From assembly GCA_903838055.1 (NCBI GenBank), contig CAILWV010000013.1, forward strand, positions 1 through 64,000: DNA of 64,000 nucleotides. The letters are read 5' to 3'. Shown here in pieces: positions 53,738 through 64,000 of this stretch; within the stretch, counting starts at the first letter, position 1; each line of letters begins with the position of its first letter. The notes below the pieces were generated by a model, which was not told where the DNA came from, ran no database searches, and worked only from the letters and a program-made list of their open reading frames with translations. A program made the translations under genes and the position numbers. This stretch comes from an uncultured Bacteroidota bacterium (GTDB lineage: Bacteria; Bacteroidota; Bacteroidia; Flavobacteriales; Flavobacteriaceae).

Positions 53738-55402
53738 TTAAAAACTCGCTTTCAAACTAATATGCACAATAGAGCTAGAGAATTTTATTGCTTGATCTTT
53801 AGTGCTTCCATTTGCATATACTAAATTAAAAAGTCCGTTTTTAGTAAGAAGCCCAAAACCAAAACCAAGTCCAAGAAGATTGCCTTTAATATTAGTCGTT
53901 TTATCTTGAAAATAGGCGTAATCCATAATGGAATGAACATATATACTCGGAGAAAGAACATAGCGATATTCCGAAAGTACTGAAGAAAAAATATTCCCTT
54001 GCAAGGTGTTTTCATTAAATCCGCGAATAGAATTAATTCCACCAAAGCGGTACAGCTCATTCAATATATATGCATCACTTTGTAAATAGTAATTTTGACT
54101 TTTTAGGTTAAGTATGTTTTTCGAATTCAAATATATGTTGTGACTTAAATTCACGCTACCATAAAACTGGAAATTATTTTGAAATTTAGAATCCCTTCTT
54201 CCGGTTCCAATTTTGATATTAAAATTGCTTTTTTCAGGAAATAAATAATCATCGTCTTTGTATTCTACAAATTCAAAATTGCTTGTATAAAATTTATTAG
54301 TATAATCGCTTAACAACAAAGTATTACTATTTTTAATATCGCTTGATTCTGTAGATTGGTATCCAAAATATAACCTAGTGTTGTAATTAAAATAGTAGCC
54401 AAAATCAATTGAAGTTTGGGTGTTTTGATAAGTACTATCTTGCTTAAAAATATTCAACTGCACTTTTATTCCAATCGGACTTTTAAAAACATACGGGATT
54501 TCGGCTCCTACACGAAAAGTCTTTTGGTCCTTTCCATTGCTTTTCCAGTATAATGCCAACTTCTCTCCGCTGTTCATAGCATTATTCAAAGTCAAATCTA
54601 AATACCCATTAAAAATAACTTTCCTGTTTTCATCGTTAGAAAAACCAATAAAGCCATCAAACGAATTCGACTTCGCTTTTTCCATATACACAAAAACCTT
54701 TGTAGAATCTTTAGTAAATAAAATCTCAGGATATTTAGTTTGTTTTACAAACTGAAATTGCCCAATATCTTTATACAATTTCTCTAGATTCTCCTGATTA
54801 AAAATCCGTTTTTTGTACAGCCGTTTCAGGTTGTTTTTATACCCTTCCGGAAACTTATCATATCCGTTAATTACAATATCATTCCACTGTCGTTTCTTGT
54901 CTGAAGTCACTTTCAAATCGGCACTTACAAAATTGGTATGTTTTTTAAGGTTCGTCAACTGCACCTTCGCCATCGAAAATCCTTTGGCTTCCAATTTTCT
55001 CAAAGTTGAATTCAAGAATGTTTCGCTTTGATCAAATGGAATTACAAGCGTATCTTTATTTGCAGTATATAAATCCCAATCTCCAACCTCCAAATTCCTA
55101 CCTATATATATATGTATAAAATTTGTTTTTGCACCTATAGTATATAAGTACAAAAAAGTACTATCGTTTTGCTTTCTACTTTCCAAAACCTCCTGCTCTA
55201 AAAAACCGGCTTGCAACAACTTTTTCGAAAACAAATTCGTCTCGTCCAAAATACCTTTTGCATTTCCAAAAGATTTTGTGTAACCAATTGAATCAATAGC
55301 CTTGGTTTGCAAATCATTCTTTCCAACAATTTTCAAATGCAGTTGCTGCCCAATGCCATTTAGGGAAATTAAAAAAAGAAAAAAGATAAGAATTCTAAGC
55401 AA
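53738..55402 (-). CDS. Omp85-family outer-membrane protein (BamA/TamA-like)
   Basis: A 554-aa protein with a signal peptide (LIFFLFLISLNGIGQ), about two POTRA-like repeats (about 70-200, e.g. SETFLNSTLRKLEAKGFSMAKVQLTNL), and a beta-barrel ending LVYANGSTKDQAIKFSSSIVHISLKASF. FRFGGINSIRGFNENT carries the Omp85 motif. It is too short for BamA (about 850 aa), so it may export or insert a particular partner. Such short forms are common in Bacteroidota; no function is known. Confidence 0.78.
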   Translation of the reverse strand: MLRILIFFLFLISLNGIGQQLHLKIVGKNDLQTKAIDSIGYTKSFGNAKGILDETNLFSKKLLQAGFLEQEVLESRKQNDSTFLYLYTIGAKTNFIHIYIGRNLEVGDWDLYTANKDTLVIPFDQSETFLNSTLRKLEAKGFSMAKVQLTNLKKHTNFVSADLKVTSDKKRQWNDIVINGYDKFPEGYKNNLKRLYKKRIFNQENLEKLYKDIGQFQFVKQTKYPEILFTKDSTKVFVYMEKAKSNSFDGFIGFSNDENRKVIFNGYLDLTLNNAMNSGEKLALYWKSNGKDQKTFRVGAEIPYVFKSPIGIKVQLNIFKQDSTYQNTQTSIDFGYYFNYNTRLYFGYQSTESSDIKNSNTLLLSDYTNKFYTSNFEFVEYKDDDYLFPEKSNFNIKIGTGRRDSKFQNNFQFYGSVNLSHNIYLNSKNILNLKSQNYYLQSDAYILNELYRFGGINSIRGFNENTLQGNIFSSVLSEYRYVLSPSIYVHSIMDYAYFQDKTTNIKGNLLGLGFGFGLLTKNGLFNLVYANGSTKDQAIKFSSSIVHISLKASF

Positions 55403-55412
55403 TTTTTATTGT

Positions 55413-55531
55413 TTTTAGGAGCGAAACATTTGGCATAATCAGTAAAGGCAATTCCCGCTTTTCATTACAATCTTTTGTTTCGCTTTAAAGAAAAGCACAA
55501 CAAAAGGATTTTCACTTCAATCGCGGCTAAA
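55413..55531 (-). repeat. Dispersed hairpin repeat family, copy 4 (inverted)
   Basis: On the minus strand it reads TTTAGCCGCGATTGAAGTGA, then CTTTTGTT ... AACAAAAG (8-bp arms), then ATTGTAATGAAAAGCGGGAA and the tail AAATGTTTCGCTCCTAAAAA shared with copy 1. It lies in the 322-bp gap before rpsL, whose remaining part holds the rpsL promoter and leader. Confidence 0.75.
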
Positions 55532-55663
55532 GAGCCAATTATTTGAATTTTTGTTATCGTTGTAAAAATAACGTAAATTATACTATTTTAATATAAAATT
55601 ATAAAAACAAGAAATCTTATTGAAAATTAATTAATTATGATTTTTTTATTTAAAAAAAAGTAC

Positions 55664-55695
55664 TACATTTGCAACCCCGTAAAAAGCGGGAATTT
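55664..55695 (+). promoter_or_regulatory. rpsL promoter (-7 box) and short leader hairpin
   Basis: TACATTTG (55664-55671) fits TAnnTTTG. The predicted transcript begins with a small GC hairpin, CCCG-TAAAAAG-CGGG (about 55676-55690), about 35 nt before the rpsL ATG. Its role, if any, in ribosomal-protein control is unknown. Confidence 0.5.
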
Positions 55696-55724
55696 TATAA
55701 ACAAGTAATTTTTAGTATTTAATT

Positions 55725-56108
55725 ATGCCAACTATTCAACAATTAGTAAGAACAGGAAGAACTCAAATCACTAAGAAGAGTAAATCGGTTGCTTTAGATT
55801 CTTGTCCTCAAAGAAGAGGTGTTTGTACGCGTGTTTACACAACTACTCCAAAAAAACCAAACTCAGCAATGCGTAAAGTAGCGCGTGTACGTTTGACTAA
55901 TGGAAATGAAGTGAATGCTTACATCCCTGGAGAAGGACACAATCTACAAGAGCACTCGATAGTATTAGTGCGAGGCGGAAGAGTAAAAGATTTACCAGGA
56001 GTTAGATACCACATCGTTCGTGGTGCGCTTGATACCTCAGGTGTAGCAGGAAGAACGCAACGTAGATCTAAGTATGGTGCAAAACGTCCAAAAGAGGCGA
56101 AAAAGTAA
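55725..56108 (+). CDS. rpsL: Ribosomal protein S12
   Basis: A 127-aa decoding-site protein: [40 protein letters not shown] and [12 protein letters not shown]. Lys43 and Lys88 are both lysine, i.e. the usual streptomycin-sensitive residues. First gene of the str/S10-type cluster. Confidence 0.97.
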
Positions 56109-56133
56109 TTTTTAAAACTCAAAAAGAAAAGAC

Positions 56134-56610
56134 ATGAGAAAAAGAGCAGCAAAGAAAAGACCTCTTTTACCAGATCCAAGGTTTAATGACCAATTGGTAA
56201 CGCGTTTTGTAAACAACTTAATGTGGGACGGTAAAAAGTCAACAGCTTTTAAAGTATTTTATGATGCAATTGACATCGTAGAAGCAAAAAAGAATAATGA
56301 TGAAAAATCATCATTAGAAGTTTGGAAAGATGCGTTAACTAACGTTATGCCTCACGTAGAAGTACGTAGTCGTAGAGTTGGTGGAGCTACATTCCAAATA
56401 CCAATGCAAATCAGACCAGATCGTAAAATCTCTATGGCAATGAAGTGGATGCTTCTTTATGCTCGTAGAAGAAATGAGAAATCAATGGCTCAAAAACTTG
56501 CTTCCGAAATTTTAGCAGCTGCTAAAGAAGAAGGTGCTGCAGTTAAAAAGAGAATGGATACTCACAAGATGGCTGAAGCAAACAAAGCATTCTCACATTT
56601 TAGATTTTAA
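56134..56610 (+). CDS. rpsG: Ribosomal protein S7
   Basis: A 158-aa primary assembly protein of the 30S head: [35 protein letters not shown] and [10 protein letters not shown] are typical. 25 nt after rpsL, 11 nt before fusA. Confidence 0.97.
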   Translation: MRKRAAKKRPLLPDPRFNDQLVTRFVNNLMWDGKKSTAFKVFYDAIDIVEAKKNNDEKSSLEVWKDALTNVMPHVEVRSRRVGGATFQIPMQIRPDRKISMAMKWMLLYARRRNEKSMAQKLASEILAAAKEEGAAVKKRMDTHKMAEANKAFSHFRF

Positions 56611-56621
56611 TACATAGAGAA

Positions 56622-58778
56622 ATGGCTAGAGATTTAAAATTCACGAGAAATATTGGTATTGCAGCACACATTGATGCTGGAAAAACTACTACAACAGAGC
56701 GTATATTATTCTATACTGGAAAATCACACAAAATTGGTGAAGTGCACGATGGTGCTGCAACAATGGACTGGATGGCACAAGAGCAAGAAAGAGGTATTAC
56801 TATTACTTCTGCTGCTACAACTTGTGAATGGAGTTTTCCTACAGAACAAGGTAAACCATTACCAGGTTCAGAAGATTATCACTTTAATATTATTGATACC
56901 CCAGGACACGTTGACTTTACCGTTGAGGTAAATCGTTCTTTACGTGTATTGGATGGTTTAGTTTTCTTGTTTAGTGCTGTGGATGGTGTTGAGCCACAAT
57001 CAGAAACTAACTGGAGACTTGCAGATCAATATAGAGTTCCACGTATGGGATTCGTTAATAAAATGGACCGTCAAGGTTCTAACTTCTTAATGGTTTGTCA
57101 ACAAGTTAGAGATATGTTAAAATCTAACGCTGTTGCAATCACATTGCCTATCGGTGAAGAAAACGATTTTAGAGGTGTTGTTGATTTAGTAAAAAACCAA
57201 GCTATCGTTTGGCATGATGCTACTCAAGGTGCTACTTTTGACGTTGTTGATATTCCAGCTGATATGGTTGCTGAAGTTAAAGAATATAGAGATATCCTTA
57301 TTGAAGCAGTTGCAGATTATGATGAAAACTTGCTTGATAAATATATGGAAGATCCAGATTCTATCACCGAGGATGAAATTAATATTGCTTTAAGAGCTGC
57401 AACTATCGACATGGCTATCATTCCTATGATCGCAGGGTCTTCTTTCAAAAACAAAGGAGTTCAATTCATGTTAGATGCAGTTTGTAAATATTTACCATCT
57501 CCTTTAGATAAAGAAGGTATTGAAGGAATTCATCCTGATGATGCTGATTTATTAGAAGAAGATCAAACTAAAATCTTACGTCGTCCAGATGTAAAAGAGC
57601 CTTTCGCGGCTTTAGCATTTAAAATTGCTACCGATCCTTATGTTGGTCGTTTAGCTTTCTTCCGTGCTTATTCTGGTCGTTTAGATGCTGGTTCTTATAT
57701 CTTGAACACTCGTTCAGGAAATAAAGAAAGAATTTCTCGTATCTACCAAATGCATGCTAACAAACAAAATCCAATCGATTATATCGAAGCTGGAGATATT
57801 GGAGCAGCTGTTGGATTTAAAGATATTAAGACTGGAGATACTATGTGTGATGAAAAACACCCAATTATTCTTGAGTCAATGAAATTCCCAGCGCCTGTAA
57901 TTGGTATCGCAATTGAGCCAAAAACTAAAGCTGACGTTGATAAAATGGGTATGGCTTTAGCAAAATTAGCTGAAGAAGATCCAACATTTACAGTTAGAAC
58001 AGACGAAGCTTCAGGTCAAACTATCATTTCAGGGATGGGTGAGTTACACTTAGATATCCTTGTTGATAGAATGAAACGTGAATTCAAAGTTGAAGTAAAC
58101 CAAGGTGAGCCTCAAGTTGAATATAAAGAAGCTTTCACAAGATCTGCTCAACATAGAGAAACTTACAAAAAACAATCTGGAGGTCGTGGTAAATTCGGTG
58201 ATATCGTATTTAGACTTGAGCCAGCAGATGAAGTTGATGGAAAAACTCCAGTTGGATTGCAATTTGTTAACGAAGTAAAAGGTGGTAACGTTCCTAAAGA
58301 ATATATTCCATCTGTAGAAAAAGGTTTCCGTGAAGCTATGAAAACTGGTCCTTTGGCAGGATACCAAGTAGATAGTTTGAAAGTAACTTTATTAGACGGA
58401 TCTTTTCACCCTGTGGATTCTGATGCTCTTTCTTTTGAATTAGCTGCTAGAATGGGTTATAGAGAAGTTGCTAAAGCTGCCGGAGCTATAATATTAGAGC
58501 CAATCATGAAAATGGAAGTTATTACGCCTGAAGAAAACATGGGAGATATCGTTGGTGATATTAACCGTCGTAGAGGTCAAGTAAACGACATGGGTGATAG
58601 AAATGGTGCTAAAACAATTAAAGCAGACGTGCCATTATCTGAAATGTTTGGATATGTTACTACATTAAGAACTCTTTCATCTGGTAGAGCAACCTCTACT
58701 ATGGAATTTTCTCACTATGCAGAAACACCATCTAATATCTCAGAAGCAGTTATCAAAAAAGCAAAAGGAAACGCATAA
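56622..58778 (+). CDS. fusA: Elongation factor G
   Basis: A 718-aa translocation GTPase with [14 protein letters not shown], the switch element [21 protein letters not shown] and [10 protein letters not shown]. All five domains are present by length. It is followed by rpsJ after 11 nt; tuf is not between them, as in other Bacteroidota. Confidence 0.97.
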   Translation: MARDLKFTRNIGIAAHIDAGKTTTTERILFYTGKSHKIGEVHDGAATMDWMAQEQERGITITSAATTCEWSFPTEQGKPLPGSEDYHFNIIDTPGHVDFTVEVNRSLRVLDGLVFLFSAVDGVEPQSETNWRLADQYRVPRMGFVNKMDRQGSNFLMVCQQVRDMLKSNAVAITLPIGEENDFRGVVDLVKNQAIVWHDATQGATFDVVDIPADMVAEVKEYRDILIEAVADYDENLLDKYMEDPDSITEDEINIALRAATIDMAIIPMIAGSSFKNKGVQFMLDAVCKYLPSPLDKEGIEGIHPDDADLLEEDQTKILRRPDVKEPFAALAFKIATDPYVGRLAFFRAYSGRLDAGSYILNTRSGNKERISRIYQMHANKQNPIDYIEAGDIGAAVGFKDIKTGDTMCDEKHPIILESMKFPAPVIGIAIEPKTKADVDKMGMALAKLAEEDPTFTVRTDEASGQTIISGMGELHLDILVDRMKREFKVEVNQGEPQVEYKEAFTRSAQHRETYKKQSGGRGKFGDIVFRLEPADEVDGKTPVGLQFVNEVKGGNVPKEYIPSVEKGFREAMKTGPLAGYQVDSLKVTLLDGSFHPVDSDALSFELAARMGYREVAKAAGAIILEPIMKMEVITPEENMGDIVGDINRRRGQVNDMGDRNGAKTIKADVPLSEMFGYVTTLRTLSSGRATSTMEFSHYAETPSNISEAVIKKAKGNA

Positions 58779-58789
58779 TTCTAATCAAG

Positions 58790-59095
58790 ATGAGTCAAAA
58801 AATCAGAATAAAATTAAAATCTTACGATCACATGTTGGTAGATAAATCTGCTGAAAAGATTGTAAAAACTGTAAAAAGTACAGGTGCTGTTGTAACAGGT
58901 CCAATTCCGTTGCCAACTCACAAAAAAATATTTACTGTATTACGTTCTCCTCACGTTAATAAAAAATCGAGAGAACAATTTGAAGTTATGTCATACAAAA
59001 GACTAATTGACATTTACAGTTCATCATCAAAAACCATTGATGCTCTAATGAAATTAGAGTTGCCAAGTGGTGTAGAAGTAGAGATTAAAGTATAA
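58790..59095 (+). CDS. rpsJ: Ribosomal protein S10
   Basis: A 101-aa protein with [20 protein letters not shown] and [31 protein letters not shown]. The gap after it (109 nt) is the largest within the cluster and contains a hairpin. Confidence 0.97.
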   Translation: MSQKIRIKLKSYDHMLVDKSAEKIVKTVKSTGAVVTGPIPLPTHKKIFTVLRSPHVNKKSREQFEVMSYKRLIDIYSSSSKTIDALMKLELPSGVEVEIKV

Positions 59096-59120
59096 TTCTA
59101 CTTTTAAAAATTTAAGTTTT

Positions 59121-59154
59121 AAGTATTAGAATTTTTAATATAATTCTAATACTT
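59121..59154 (+). promoter_or_regulatory. 13-bp-arm hairpin between rpsJ and rplC
   Basis: AAGTATTAGAATT (59121-59133) and AATTCTAATACTT (59142-59154) pair perfectly with an 8-nt loop. A-T rich, with no T-run directly after it, so it is not a standard terminator. It may be an attenuating or protective element in the transcript. Confidence 0.45.
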
Positions 59155-59204
59155 AATTCTTATAAAGATTTAAAATCAATTTATTAATTAATAATTAGTT
59201 TACT

Positions 59205-59822
59205 ATGTCTGGGTTAATTGGAAGAAAAATCGGCATGACTAGCATTTTCGACGAGAACGGGAAAAACATTCCTTGTACTGTGATCGAAGCTGGGCCTTGT
59301 GTCGTTACCCAAGTCAGAACCATTGCGGTTGACGGGTATGAAGCCTTGCAACTTGGTTTCGATGACAAAACAGAAAAACACGCAACTAAAGCTGACTTAG
59401 GTCACTTTAAAAAAGCTGGTACTTCTGCAAAAAAGAAAGTCGTTGAATTCCAAAGTTTTGAAGGAGAGTTTAAACTTGGTGATAATATCACCGTAGATGT
59501 TTTCAGCGAAGGAGAGTTTGTTGATGTACAAGGAGTATCAAAAGGTAAAGGTTTTCAAGGGGTTGTTAAACGTCACGGTTTTGGTGGTGTTGGACAGGCA
59601 ACTCACGGTCAACATAACCGTTTAAGAGCGCCAGGTTCCGTAGGAGCATCTTCTTATCCATCACGTGTATTCAAAGGAATGCGCATGGCAGGAAGAATGG
59701 GTGGTGATAATGTTAAAGTACAAAATCTTAGAGTTTTGAAAGTAGTTTCTGAAAAGAACTTGCTTGTTGTTAAAGGAGCTATTCCTGGATGCAAAAACTC
59801 TTATGTAATCATTCAGAAGTAA
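59205..59822 (+). CDS. rplC: Ribosomal protein L3
   Basis: A 205-aa 50S assembly protein: [19 protein letters not shown], and the central loop [51 protein letters not shown]. Its TAA stop overlaps the ATG of rplD by one nucleotide (TAATG). Confidence 0.97.
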   Translation: MSGLIGRKIGMTSIFDENGKNIPCTVIEAGPCVVTQVRTIAVDGYEALQLGFDDKTEKHATKADLGHFKKAGTSAKKKVVEFQSFEGEFKLGDNITVDVFSEGEFVDVQGVSKGKGFQGVVKRHGFGGVGQATHGQHNRLRAPGSVGASSYPSRVFKGMRMAGRMGGDNVKVQNLRVLKVVSEKNLLVVKGAIPGCKNSYVIIQK

Positions 59823-60451
59823 TGGAAGTAAAAGTTTTAGATATCAAAGGAAAAGATACTGGAAGAAAAGTACAACTTTCTGATTCAGTATTCGGTATAG
59901 AGCCAAATAAACACGCAGTATATCTTGATGTTAAGCAATACTTAGCTAATCAAAGACAAGGGACTCATAAAGCTAAAGAAAGAGCTGAAGTTGCTGGAAG
60001 TACTCGTAAGATTAAAAAGCAAAAAGGTACAGGTACTGCCCGTGCTGGTAGTGCTAAGAACCCTTTATTCAAAGGTGGGGGTACAGTTTTTGGTCCAAGA
60101 CCAAGAAGTTACTCTTTTAAATTGAATAAAAGTTTAAAGAGATTAGCAAGAAGATCTGCATTCTCTTTAAAAGCAAAAGAATCTAATTTAATAGTAGTTG
60201 AAGATTTTACTTTTGATACTCCAAACACAAAAAACTTTTTATCAGTTTTAAGTGCTTTAGGGTTAGAAAACAAAAAATCTTTATTTGTGTTGGGTGATTC
60301 AAATAAAAATGTATATTTGTCGTCACGCAATTTAAAAGCTTCTAATGTAGTAACTAACTCAGAATTAAGCACTTACGCAATTTTACATGCGAATAATTTA
60401 GTGTTATTAGAGGGTTCTTTAGAAGGAATTGAAGATAATTTAAGTAAATAA
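59822..60451 (+). CDS. rplD: Ribosomal protein L4
   Basis: A 209-aa protein starting [21 protein letters not shown], the start I prefer because it overlaps the rplC stop; the ORF track begins 11 codons earlier inside rplC. RQGTHKAKERAEVAGSTRKIKKQKGTGTARAGS is the conserved tunnel loop. In E. coli L4 also regulates this operon. Confidence 0.97.
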   Translation: MEVKVLDIKGKDTGRKVQLSDSVFGIEPNKHAVYLDVKQYLANQRQGTHKAKERAEVAGSTRKIKKQKGTGTARAGSAKNPLFKGGGTVFGPRPRSYSFKLNKSLKRLARRSAFSLKAKESNLIVVEDFTFDTPNTKNFLSVLSALGLENKKSLFVLGDSNKNVYLSSRNLKASNVVTNSELSTYAILHANNLVLLEGSLEGIEDNLSK

Positions 60452-60457
60452 CAAGCC

Positions 60458-60748
60458 ATGAGTATACTAGTTAAGCCTATTATTACAGAAAAAATCACCA
60501 AAGAAGGTGAACTTTTCAATCGTTTTGGTTTCGTTGTAGATAAAAAAGCAAACAAAGTACAAATTAAGAAAGCTGTAGAAGCTACTTACGGAGTATCTGT
60601 TGTAAATGTAAATACAATGAATGTTAGACCAGATAGAACTACTAAATACACTAAAAGTGGATTGATAAGTGGAAAGTCAAATGCTTACAAAAAAGCAATT
60701 GTTCAAGTACAAGAAGGAGAAACAATAGATTTTTACAACAATATCTAA
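60458..60748 (+). CDS. rplW: Ribosomal protein L23
   Basis: A 96-aa protein at the polypeptide exit site: ILVKPIITEKITKEGE, YGVSVVNVNTMNVRPDRTTKYT. 6 nt after rplD. Confidence 0.96.
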   Translation: MSILVKPIITEKITKEGELFNRFGFVVDKKANKVQIKKAVEATYGVSVVNVNTMNVRPDRTTKYTKSGLISGKSNAYKKAIVQVQEGETIDFYNNI

Positions 60749-60757
60749 TAAACAAAG

Positions 60758-61582
60758 ATGTCAGTAAGAAAATTAAAACCTATTACCCCGGGTCAGCGAT
60801 TTAGAGTTGTTAATGGTTTTGACGCCATTACAACTGATAAGCCGGAGCGTTCATTGATCGCACCGATAAAAAACTCAGGAGGTAGAAATAGTCAAGGAAA
60901 AATGACCATGCGTTACACAGGCGGTGGTCACAAACAAAGATATCGTATCATTGATTTTAAAAGAACTAAAGTTGGAATTCCAGCTACAGTAAAATCAATT
61001 GAGTATGATCCAAACAGAACTGCTTTTATCGCATTATTATGGTATGCCGACGGAGAGAAAACATATATTGTTGCTCAAAACGGTTTACAAGTAGGACAAA
61101 CTGTAATGTCAGGCGAAGTTGCTACTCCAGAAATAGGAAATACTTTACCGTTAAGTAAAATTCCTTTAGGAACTGTAATTTCATGTATTGAATTACGTCC
61201 AGGTCAAGGAGCTACTATCGCAAGAAGTGCAGGTACTTTTGCTCAATTAATGGCAAGAGATGGTAAATATGCAACAATTAAAATGCCGTCTGGTGAAACA
61301 AGATTAATCTTGTTAACTTGTTCTGCAACAATTGGAGCTGTATCTAATTCTGATCATCAATTAATTGTATCTGGTAAAGCAGGTAGAACAAGATGGTTAG
61401 GAAGAAGACCAAGAACTAGACCAGTAGCTATGAATCCTGTCGATCACCCAATGGGTGGTGGTGAAGGTCGTTCATCTGGAGGTCACCCACGTTCTAGAAA
61501 AGGTCTTCCTGCTAAAGGTTATAGAACTCGTTCTAAAGTTAACCCGAGTAATAAGTATATTGTTGAACGCAGAAAGAAATAA
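60758..61582 (+). CDS. rplB: Ribosomal protein L2
   Basis: A 274-aa protein: [29 protein letters not shown], and the C-terminal [24 protein letters not shown] with the conserved His of the peptidyl-transferase region. Confidence 0.97.
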   Translation: MSVRKLKPITPGQRFRVVNGFDAITTDKPERSLIAPIKNSGGRNSQGKMTMRYTGGGHKQRYRIIDFKRTKVGIPATVKSIEYDPNRTAFIALLWYADGEKTYIVAQNGLQVGQTVMSGEVATPEIGNTLPLSKIPLGTVISCIELRPGQGATIARSAGTFAQLMARDGKYATIKMPSGETRLILLTCSATIGAVSNSDHQLIVSGKAGRTRWLGRRPRTRPVAMNPVDHPMGGGEGRSSGGHPRSRKGLPAKGYRTRSKVNPSNKYIVERRKK

Positions 61583-61592
61583 TTAGATAGAT

Positions 61593-61871
61593 ATGGCACG
61601 TTCATTAAAAAAAGGACCTTTTGTACACTACAAATTAGATAAGAAAGTTCAAGAAAATATTGAAAAAGGAAACAAAGGTGTTGTTAAGACTTGGTCTAGA
61701 GCATCTATGATAACTCCTGATTTCGTAGGACAAACTATCGCAGTACACAATGGTCGTCAATTTGTTCCGGTTTATGTAACTGAGAACATGGTAGGACACA
61801 AATTAGGAGAGTTTTCACCAACTAGATCTTTTAGAGGTCACGCTGGAGCAAAAAATAAAGGTAAAAAATAA
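61593..61871 (+). CDS. rpsS: Ribosomal protein S19
   Basis: A 92-aa protein: [54 protein letters not shown]. Confidence 0.97.
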   Translation: MARSLKKGPFVHYKLDKKVQENIEKGNKGVVKTWSRASMITPDFVGQTIAVHNGRQFVPVYVTENMVGHKLGEFSPTRSFRGHAGAKNKGKK

Positions 61872-61875
61872 GAAG

Positions 61876-62286
61876 ATGGGAGTTCGTAAAAGAGAAACAG
61901 CAGACGCAAGAAAAGAGGCTAATAAGTCTATAGCTTTTGCAAAATTGAATAACTGCCCTACTTCACCTAGAAAAATGCGCTTAGTAGCAGACTTGGTAAG
62001 AGGTCAGAAAGTGGAAAGAGCTTTAAATATATTAAGATTTAGCTCCAAAGAAGCTTCAAGAAAATTAGAGAAATTAGTATTATCTGCAATCAACAATTGG
62101 GAGCAGAAAAATGCAGATGGAAATGTTTCTGAAGCAGGCTTATTTGTAAAAGAAATCCGTGTTGATGGTGGAATGATGTTGAAAAGACTTCGTCCAGCTC
62201 CACAAGGAAGAGCACACAGAATTAGAAAGCGTTCTAATCACGTTACAATCGTATTAGGACAAGTAGATAACACACAAAGCAATTAA
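61876..62286 (+). CDS. rplV: Ribosomal protein L22
   Basis: A 136-aa protein: [30 protein letters not shown] and the tunnel-lining hairpin with [32 protein letters not shown]. Confidence 0.97.
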   Translation: MGVRKRETADARKEANKSIAFAKLNNCPTSPRKMRLVADLVRGQKVERALNILRFSSKEASRKLEKLVLSAINNWEQKNADGNVSEAGLFVKEIRVDGGMMLKRLRPAPQGRAHRIRKRSNHVTIVLGQVDNTQSN

Positions 62287-62291
62287 TTAAG

Positions 62292-63047
62292 ATGGGACAA
62301 AAGACAAATCCAATAGGAAACAGACTTGGTATCATCAGAGGATGGGACTCTAACTGGTATGGTGGAAATGATTACGGTGATAAAATCGCTGAAGATTATA
62401 AAATCAGAAAGTATATCCATGCTCGTTTATCAAAAGCTAGTGTATCAAAAGTAATTATCGAGAGAACTCTAAAACTTGTAACCGTTACTATCACTACTGC
62501 AAGACCTGGTATTATTATCGGGAAAGGTGGTCAAGAGGTAGACAAGTTAAAAGAAGAACTTAAGAAAGTTACCGACAAAGAAGTTCAAATCAATATCTTT
62601 GAAATTAAAAGACCTGAGTTAGATGCTTATTTAGTTGCAACAAGTATTGCTCGTCAAATTGAAAGTCGTATTTCTTACAGAAGAGCTATTAAAATGGCTA
62701 TCGCTGCATCCATGAGAATGAATGCTGAAGGAATTAAAGTTTTAATTTCTGGTCGTTTGAACGGAGCTGAAATGGCGCGTTCAGAAGGTTTTAAAGAAGG
62801 TAGAATTCCATTGTCAACTTTCAGAGCTGATATTGATTATGCTTTGGCAGAAGCGCATACTACTTATGGTAGAATGGGTATCAAAGTGTGGATCATGAAA
62901 GGTGAAGTGTACGGAAAACGTGATTTATCTCCACTAGTTGGAATGGATAAAAAACAAGCTTCTGGCGGTAAAGGTGGAGATTCTCCTAGAGGAGACAGAA
63001 AACCTTTTAACAAAGGAGGAAAACCAGATGCACGTAAAAGAAAGTAA
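62292..63047 (+). CDS. rpsC: Ribosomal protein S3
   Basis: A 251-aa protein: [27 protein letters not shown]-type motif [16 protein letters not shown], and a Lys/Gly-rich C-terminal tail ([20 protein letters not shown]). Confidence 0.97.
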   Translation: MGQKTNPIGNRLGIIRGWDSNWYGGNDYGDKIAEDYKIRKYIHARLSKASVSKVIIERTLKLVTVTITTARPGIIIGKGGQEVDKLKEELKKVTDKEVQINIFEIKRPELDAYLVATSIARQIESRISYRRAIKMAIAASMRMNAEGIKVLISGRLNGAEMARSEGFKEGRIPLSTFRADIDYALAEAHTTYGRMGIKVWIMKGEVYGKRDLSPLVGMDKKQASGGKGGDSPRGDRKPFNKGGKPDARKRK

Positions 63048-63066
63048 TTTTTTAAATTAAAGAAAA

Positions 63067-63492
63067 ATGTTACAGCCTAAAAGAACAAAATACCGTAAGG
63101 TACAAAAAGGTAGAATGAAAGGTCTTTCCCAAAGAGGACATGCACTTTCAAGTGGAATGTTTGGAATTAAATCTGTACATGAAAAAGGTATGTTTTTAAC
63201 TTCACGTCAAATTGAAGCTGCGCGTATTGCTGCAACTCGTTTTATGAAAAGAGAAGGACAACTTTGGATTAATGTATTTCCAGACAAACCTATAACAAAG
63301 AAACCTCTTGAGGTACGTATGGGTAAAGGTAAAGGTGCCGTTGAATATTGGGCTGCCGTTGTTAAACCCGGGAAAATTATGTTTGAAGTTGGAGGAGTGC
63401 CTTTGGCAGTTGCAAAAGAGGCTTTACGTCTTGCAGCACAAAAACTTCCAGTAAAAACTAAATTTGTTATCGCTAGAGATTTCGAAGCATAA
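63067..63492 (+). CDS. rplP: Ribosomal protein L16
   Basis: A 141-aa protein: [48 protein letters not shown]. Confidence 0.97.
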   Translation: MLQPKRTKYRKVQKGRMKGLSQRGHALSSGMFGIKSVHEKGMFLTSRQIEAARIAATRFMKREGQLWINVFPDKPITKKPLEVRMGKGKGAVEYWAAVVKPGKIMFEVGGVPLAVAKEALRLAAQKLPVKTKFVIARDFEA

Positions 63493-63504
63493 TATATATA
63501 AATT

Positions 63505-63693
63505 ATGAAACAATCAGAAGTTATTAGTCTGTCTACAGCTGAGTTACAAGTTAAACTTAGTCAAGTAAAGAAAACATATGCTGAATTAAAAACCGCTCAC
63601 GCTATTTCACCAATTCAAAACCCACTTCAAATTAAAACAATGAGAAGAGTGGTTGCGAGATTGGCAACGGAATTAAGCAAAAGAGAATTGTAA
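63505..63693 (+). CDS. rpmC: Ribosomal protein L29
   Basis: A 62-aa two-helix protein at the exit tunnel: EVISLSTAELQVKLSQVKKTYAELKTAHAIS, then MRRVVARLATELSKREL. Confidence 0.95.
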   Translation: MKQSEVISLSTAELQVKLSQVKKTYAELKTAHAISPIQNPLQIKTMRRVVARLATELSKREL

Positions 63694-63704
63694 TCTGCTG
63701 AAAG

Positions 63705-63965
63705 ATGGAAGATAAAAGAAATTTAAGAAAAGAAAGAATTGGTGTAGTTACTAGCAACAAAATGGAGAAATCTATAGTTGTTTCTGAAACAAGAAGAGTA
63801 AAGCATCCAATGTATGGTAAGTTCGTGTTAAAAACAAAAAAATATGTTGCACACGACGAAACAAATGACTGTAATATTGGAGATACAGTAAAGATCATGG
63901 AAACAAGACCTTTATCAAAATCTAAATGTTGGAGATTAGTTGAAATCATTGAAAGAGCGAAATAA
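63705..63965 (+). CDS. rpsQ: Ribosomal protein S17
   Basis: An 86-aa protein: [35 protein letters not shown], and [22 protein letters not shown]. Confidence 0.96.
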   Translation: MEDKRNLRKERIGVVTSNKMEKSIVVSETRRVKHPMYGKFVLKTKKYVAHDETNDCNIGDTVKIMETRPLSKSKCWRLVEIIERAK

Positions 63966-63967
63966 TT

Positions 63968-64000
63968 ATGTTACAACAAGAATCAAGATTAAAAGTAGCA
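63968..64000 (+). CDS. rplN: Ribosomal protein L14, N-terminal part (cut by window edge)
   Basis: ATG at 63968 opens MLQQESRLKVA, the usual start of L14, and runs off the window. It begins 2 nt after the rpsQ stop. Too short for the ORF track. Confidence 0.88.
   Translation, partial: MLQQESRLKVA

Noticed and set aside
55725-56108. Possible streptomycin-resistance allele of rpsL
   Set aside because: Lys43 and Lys88 are both the sensitive-type residues.

Overview
The window looks like a chromosomal segment from a member of the Flavobacteriaceae (Bacteroidota), probably Flavobacterium or a close relative. This rests on the low G+C content, the -7 boxes of the TAnnTTTG type (with a TTG element about 19 nt upstream where both are present), the near absence of Shine-Dalgarno sequences, a type IX secretion (T9SS) C-terminal domain, a type III glutamine synthetase, an S46 dipeptidyl-peptidase, group-specific families (DUF4197, DUF2721, DUF1543, DUF6934), and a ribosomal cluster in which fusA runs straight into rpsJ with no tuf between them.

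Layout. 1-375: edge of an IS982-type insertion sequence and the pyrF promoter. 376-8.3 kb: pyrF with an overlapping alpha/beta hydrolase, a DUF4197 protein, the large fused mutase IcmF, and a small DUF1543 / 48-aa / YchJ operon. 8.3-15.5 kb: a lipoprotein, a TerC membrane protein, type III glutamine synthetase, two tandem OmpA-like proteins and purM. 15.5-18.9 kb: DUF2721, an orphan XRE regulator and a three-gene surface operon (small T9SS cargo, beta-barrel, collagen-like protein). 18.9-21.9 kb: the accessory part of the window. Three small modules (DUF6934 plus a 52-aa partner, an MNT nucleotidyltransferase with a cut-off HEPN gene, and a HigB/HigA-like pair) are separated by copies of a ~222-bp repeat that carries a terminator, a 16-bp-arm palindrome and a REP-like element. 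21.9-26.9 kb: htpG, two envelope lipoproteins, a TlpA-like thiol-disulfide protein interrupted at an A10 tract, and tRNA-Tyr. 26.9-35.5 kb: mostly minus-strand genes (Mla-type ABC transporter, glycosyltransferase/methyltransferase/ketoacyl synthase cluster, truncated haemoglobin, gcvP). 35.5-43.8 kb: M3 peptidase, purE-purK, hpt, adk, a CBS/CorC protein and obg. 44-55.4 kb: S46 peptidase, mpl, radC, a HAD nucleotidase, rarA, rhomboid, rlmB and an Omp85 protein. 55.7 kb to the end: a str/S10-type ribosomal operon from rpsL to the start of rplN.

Most of the window is ordinary housekeeping. The points of interest are: the repeat-flanked module array with a truncated HEPN toxin; a second family of four dispersed repeats whose outer sequence is conserved while the central hairpin arms differ but remain complementary; a poly-A frameshift in the TlpA-like gene; a toxin-antitoxin promoter whose -7 box abuts the start codon and whose spacer contains a perfect palindrome; repeated motifs around the glutamine synthetase promoter; and the IS edge beside pyrF, which may have broken a purM-prfA-pyrF cluster. 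I see no CRISPR array, prophage or rRNA operon.
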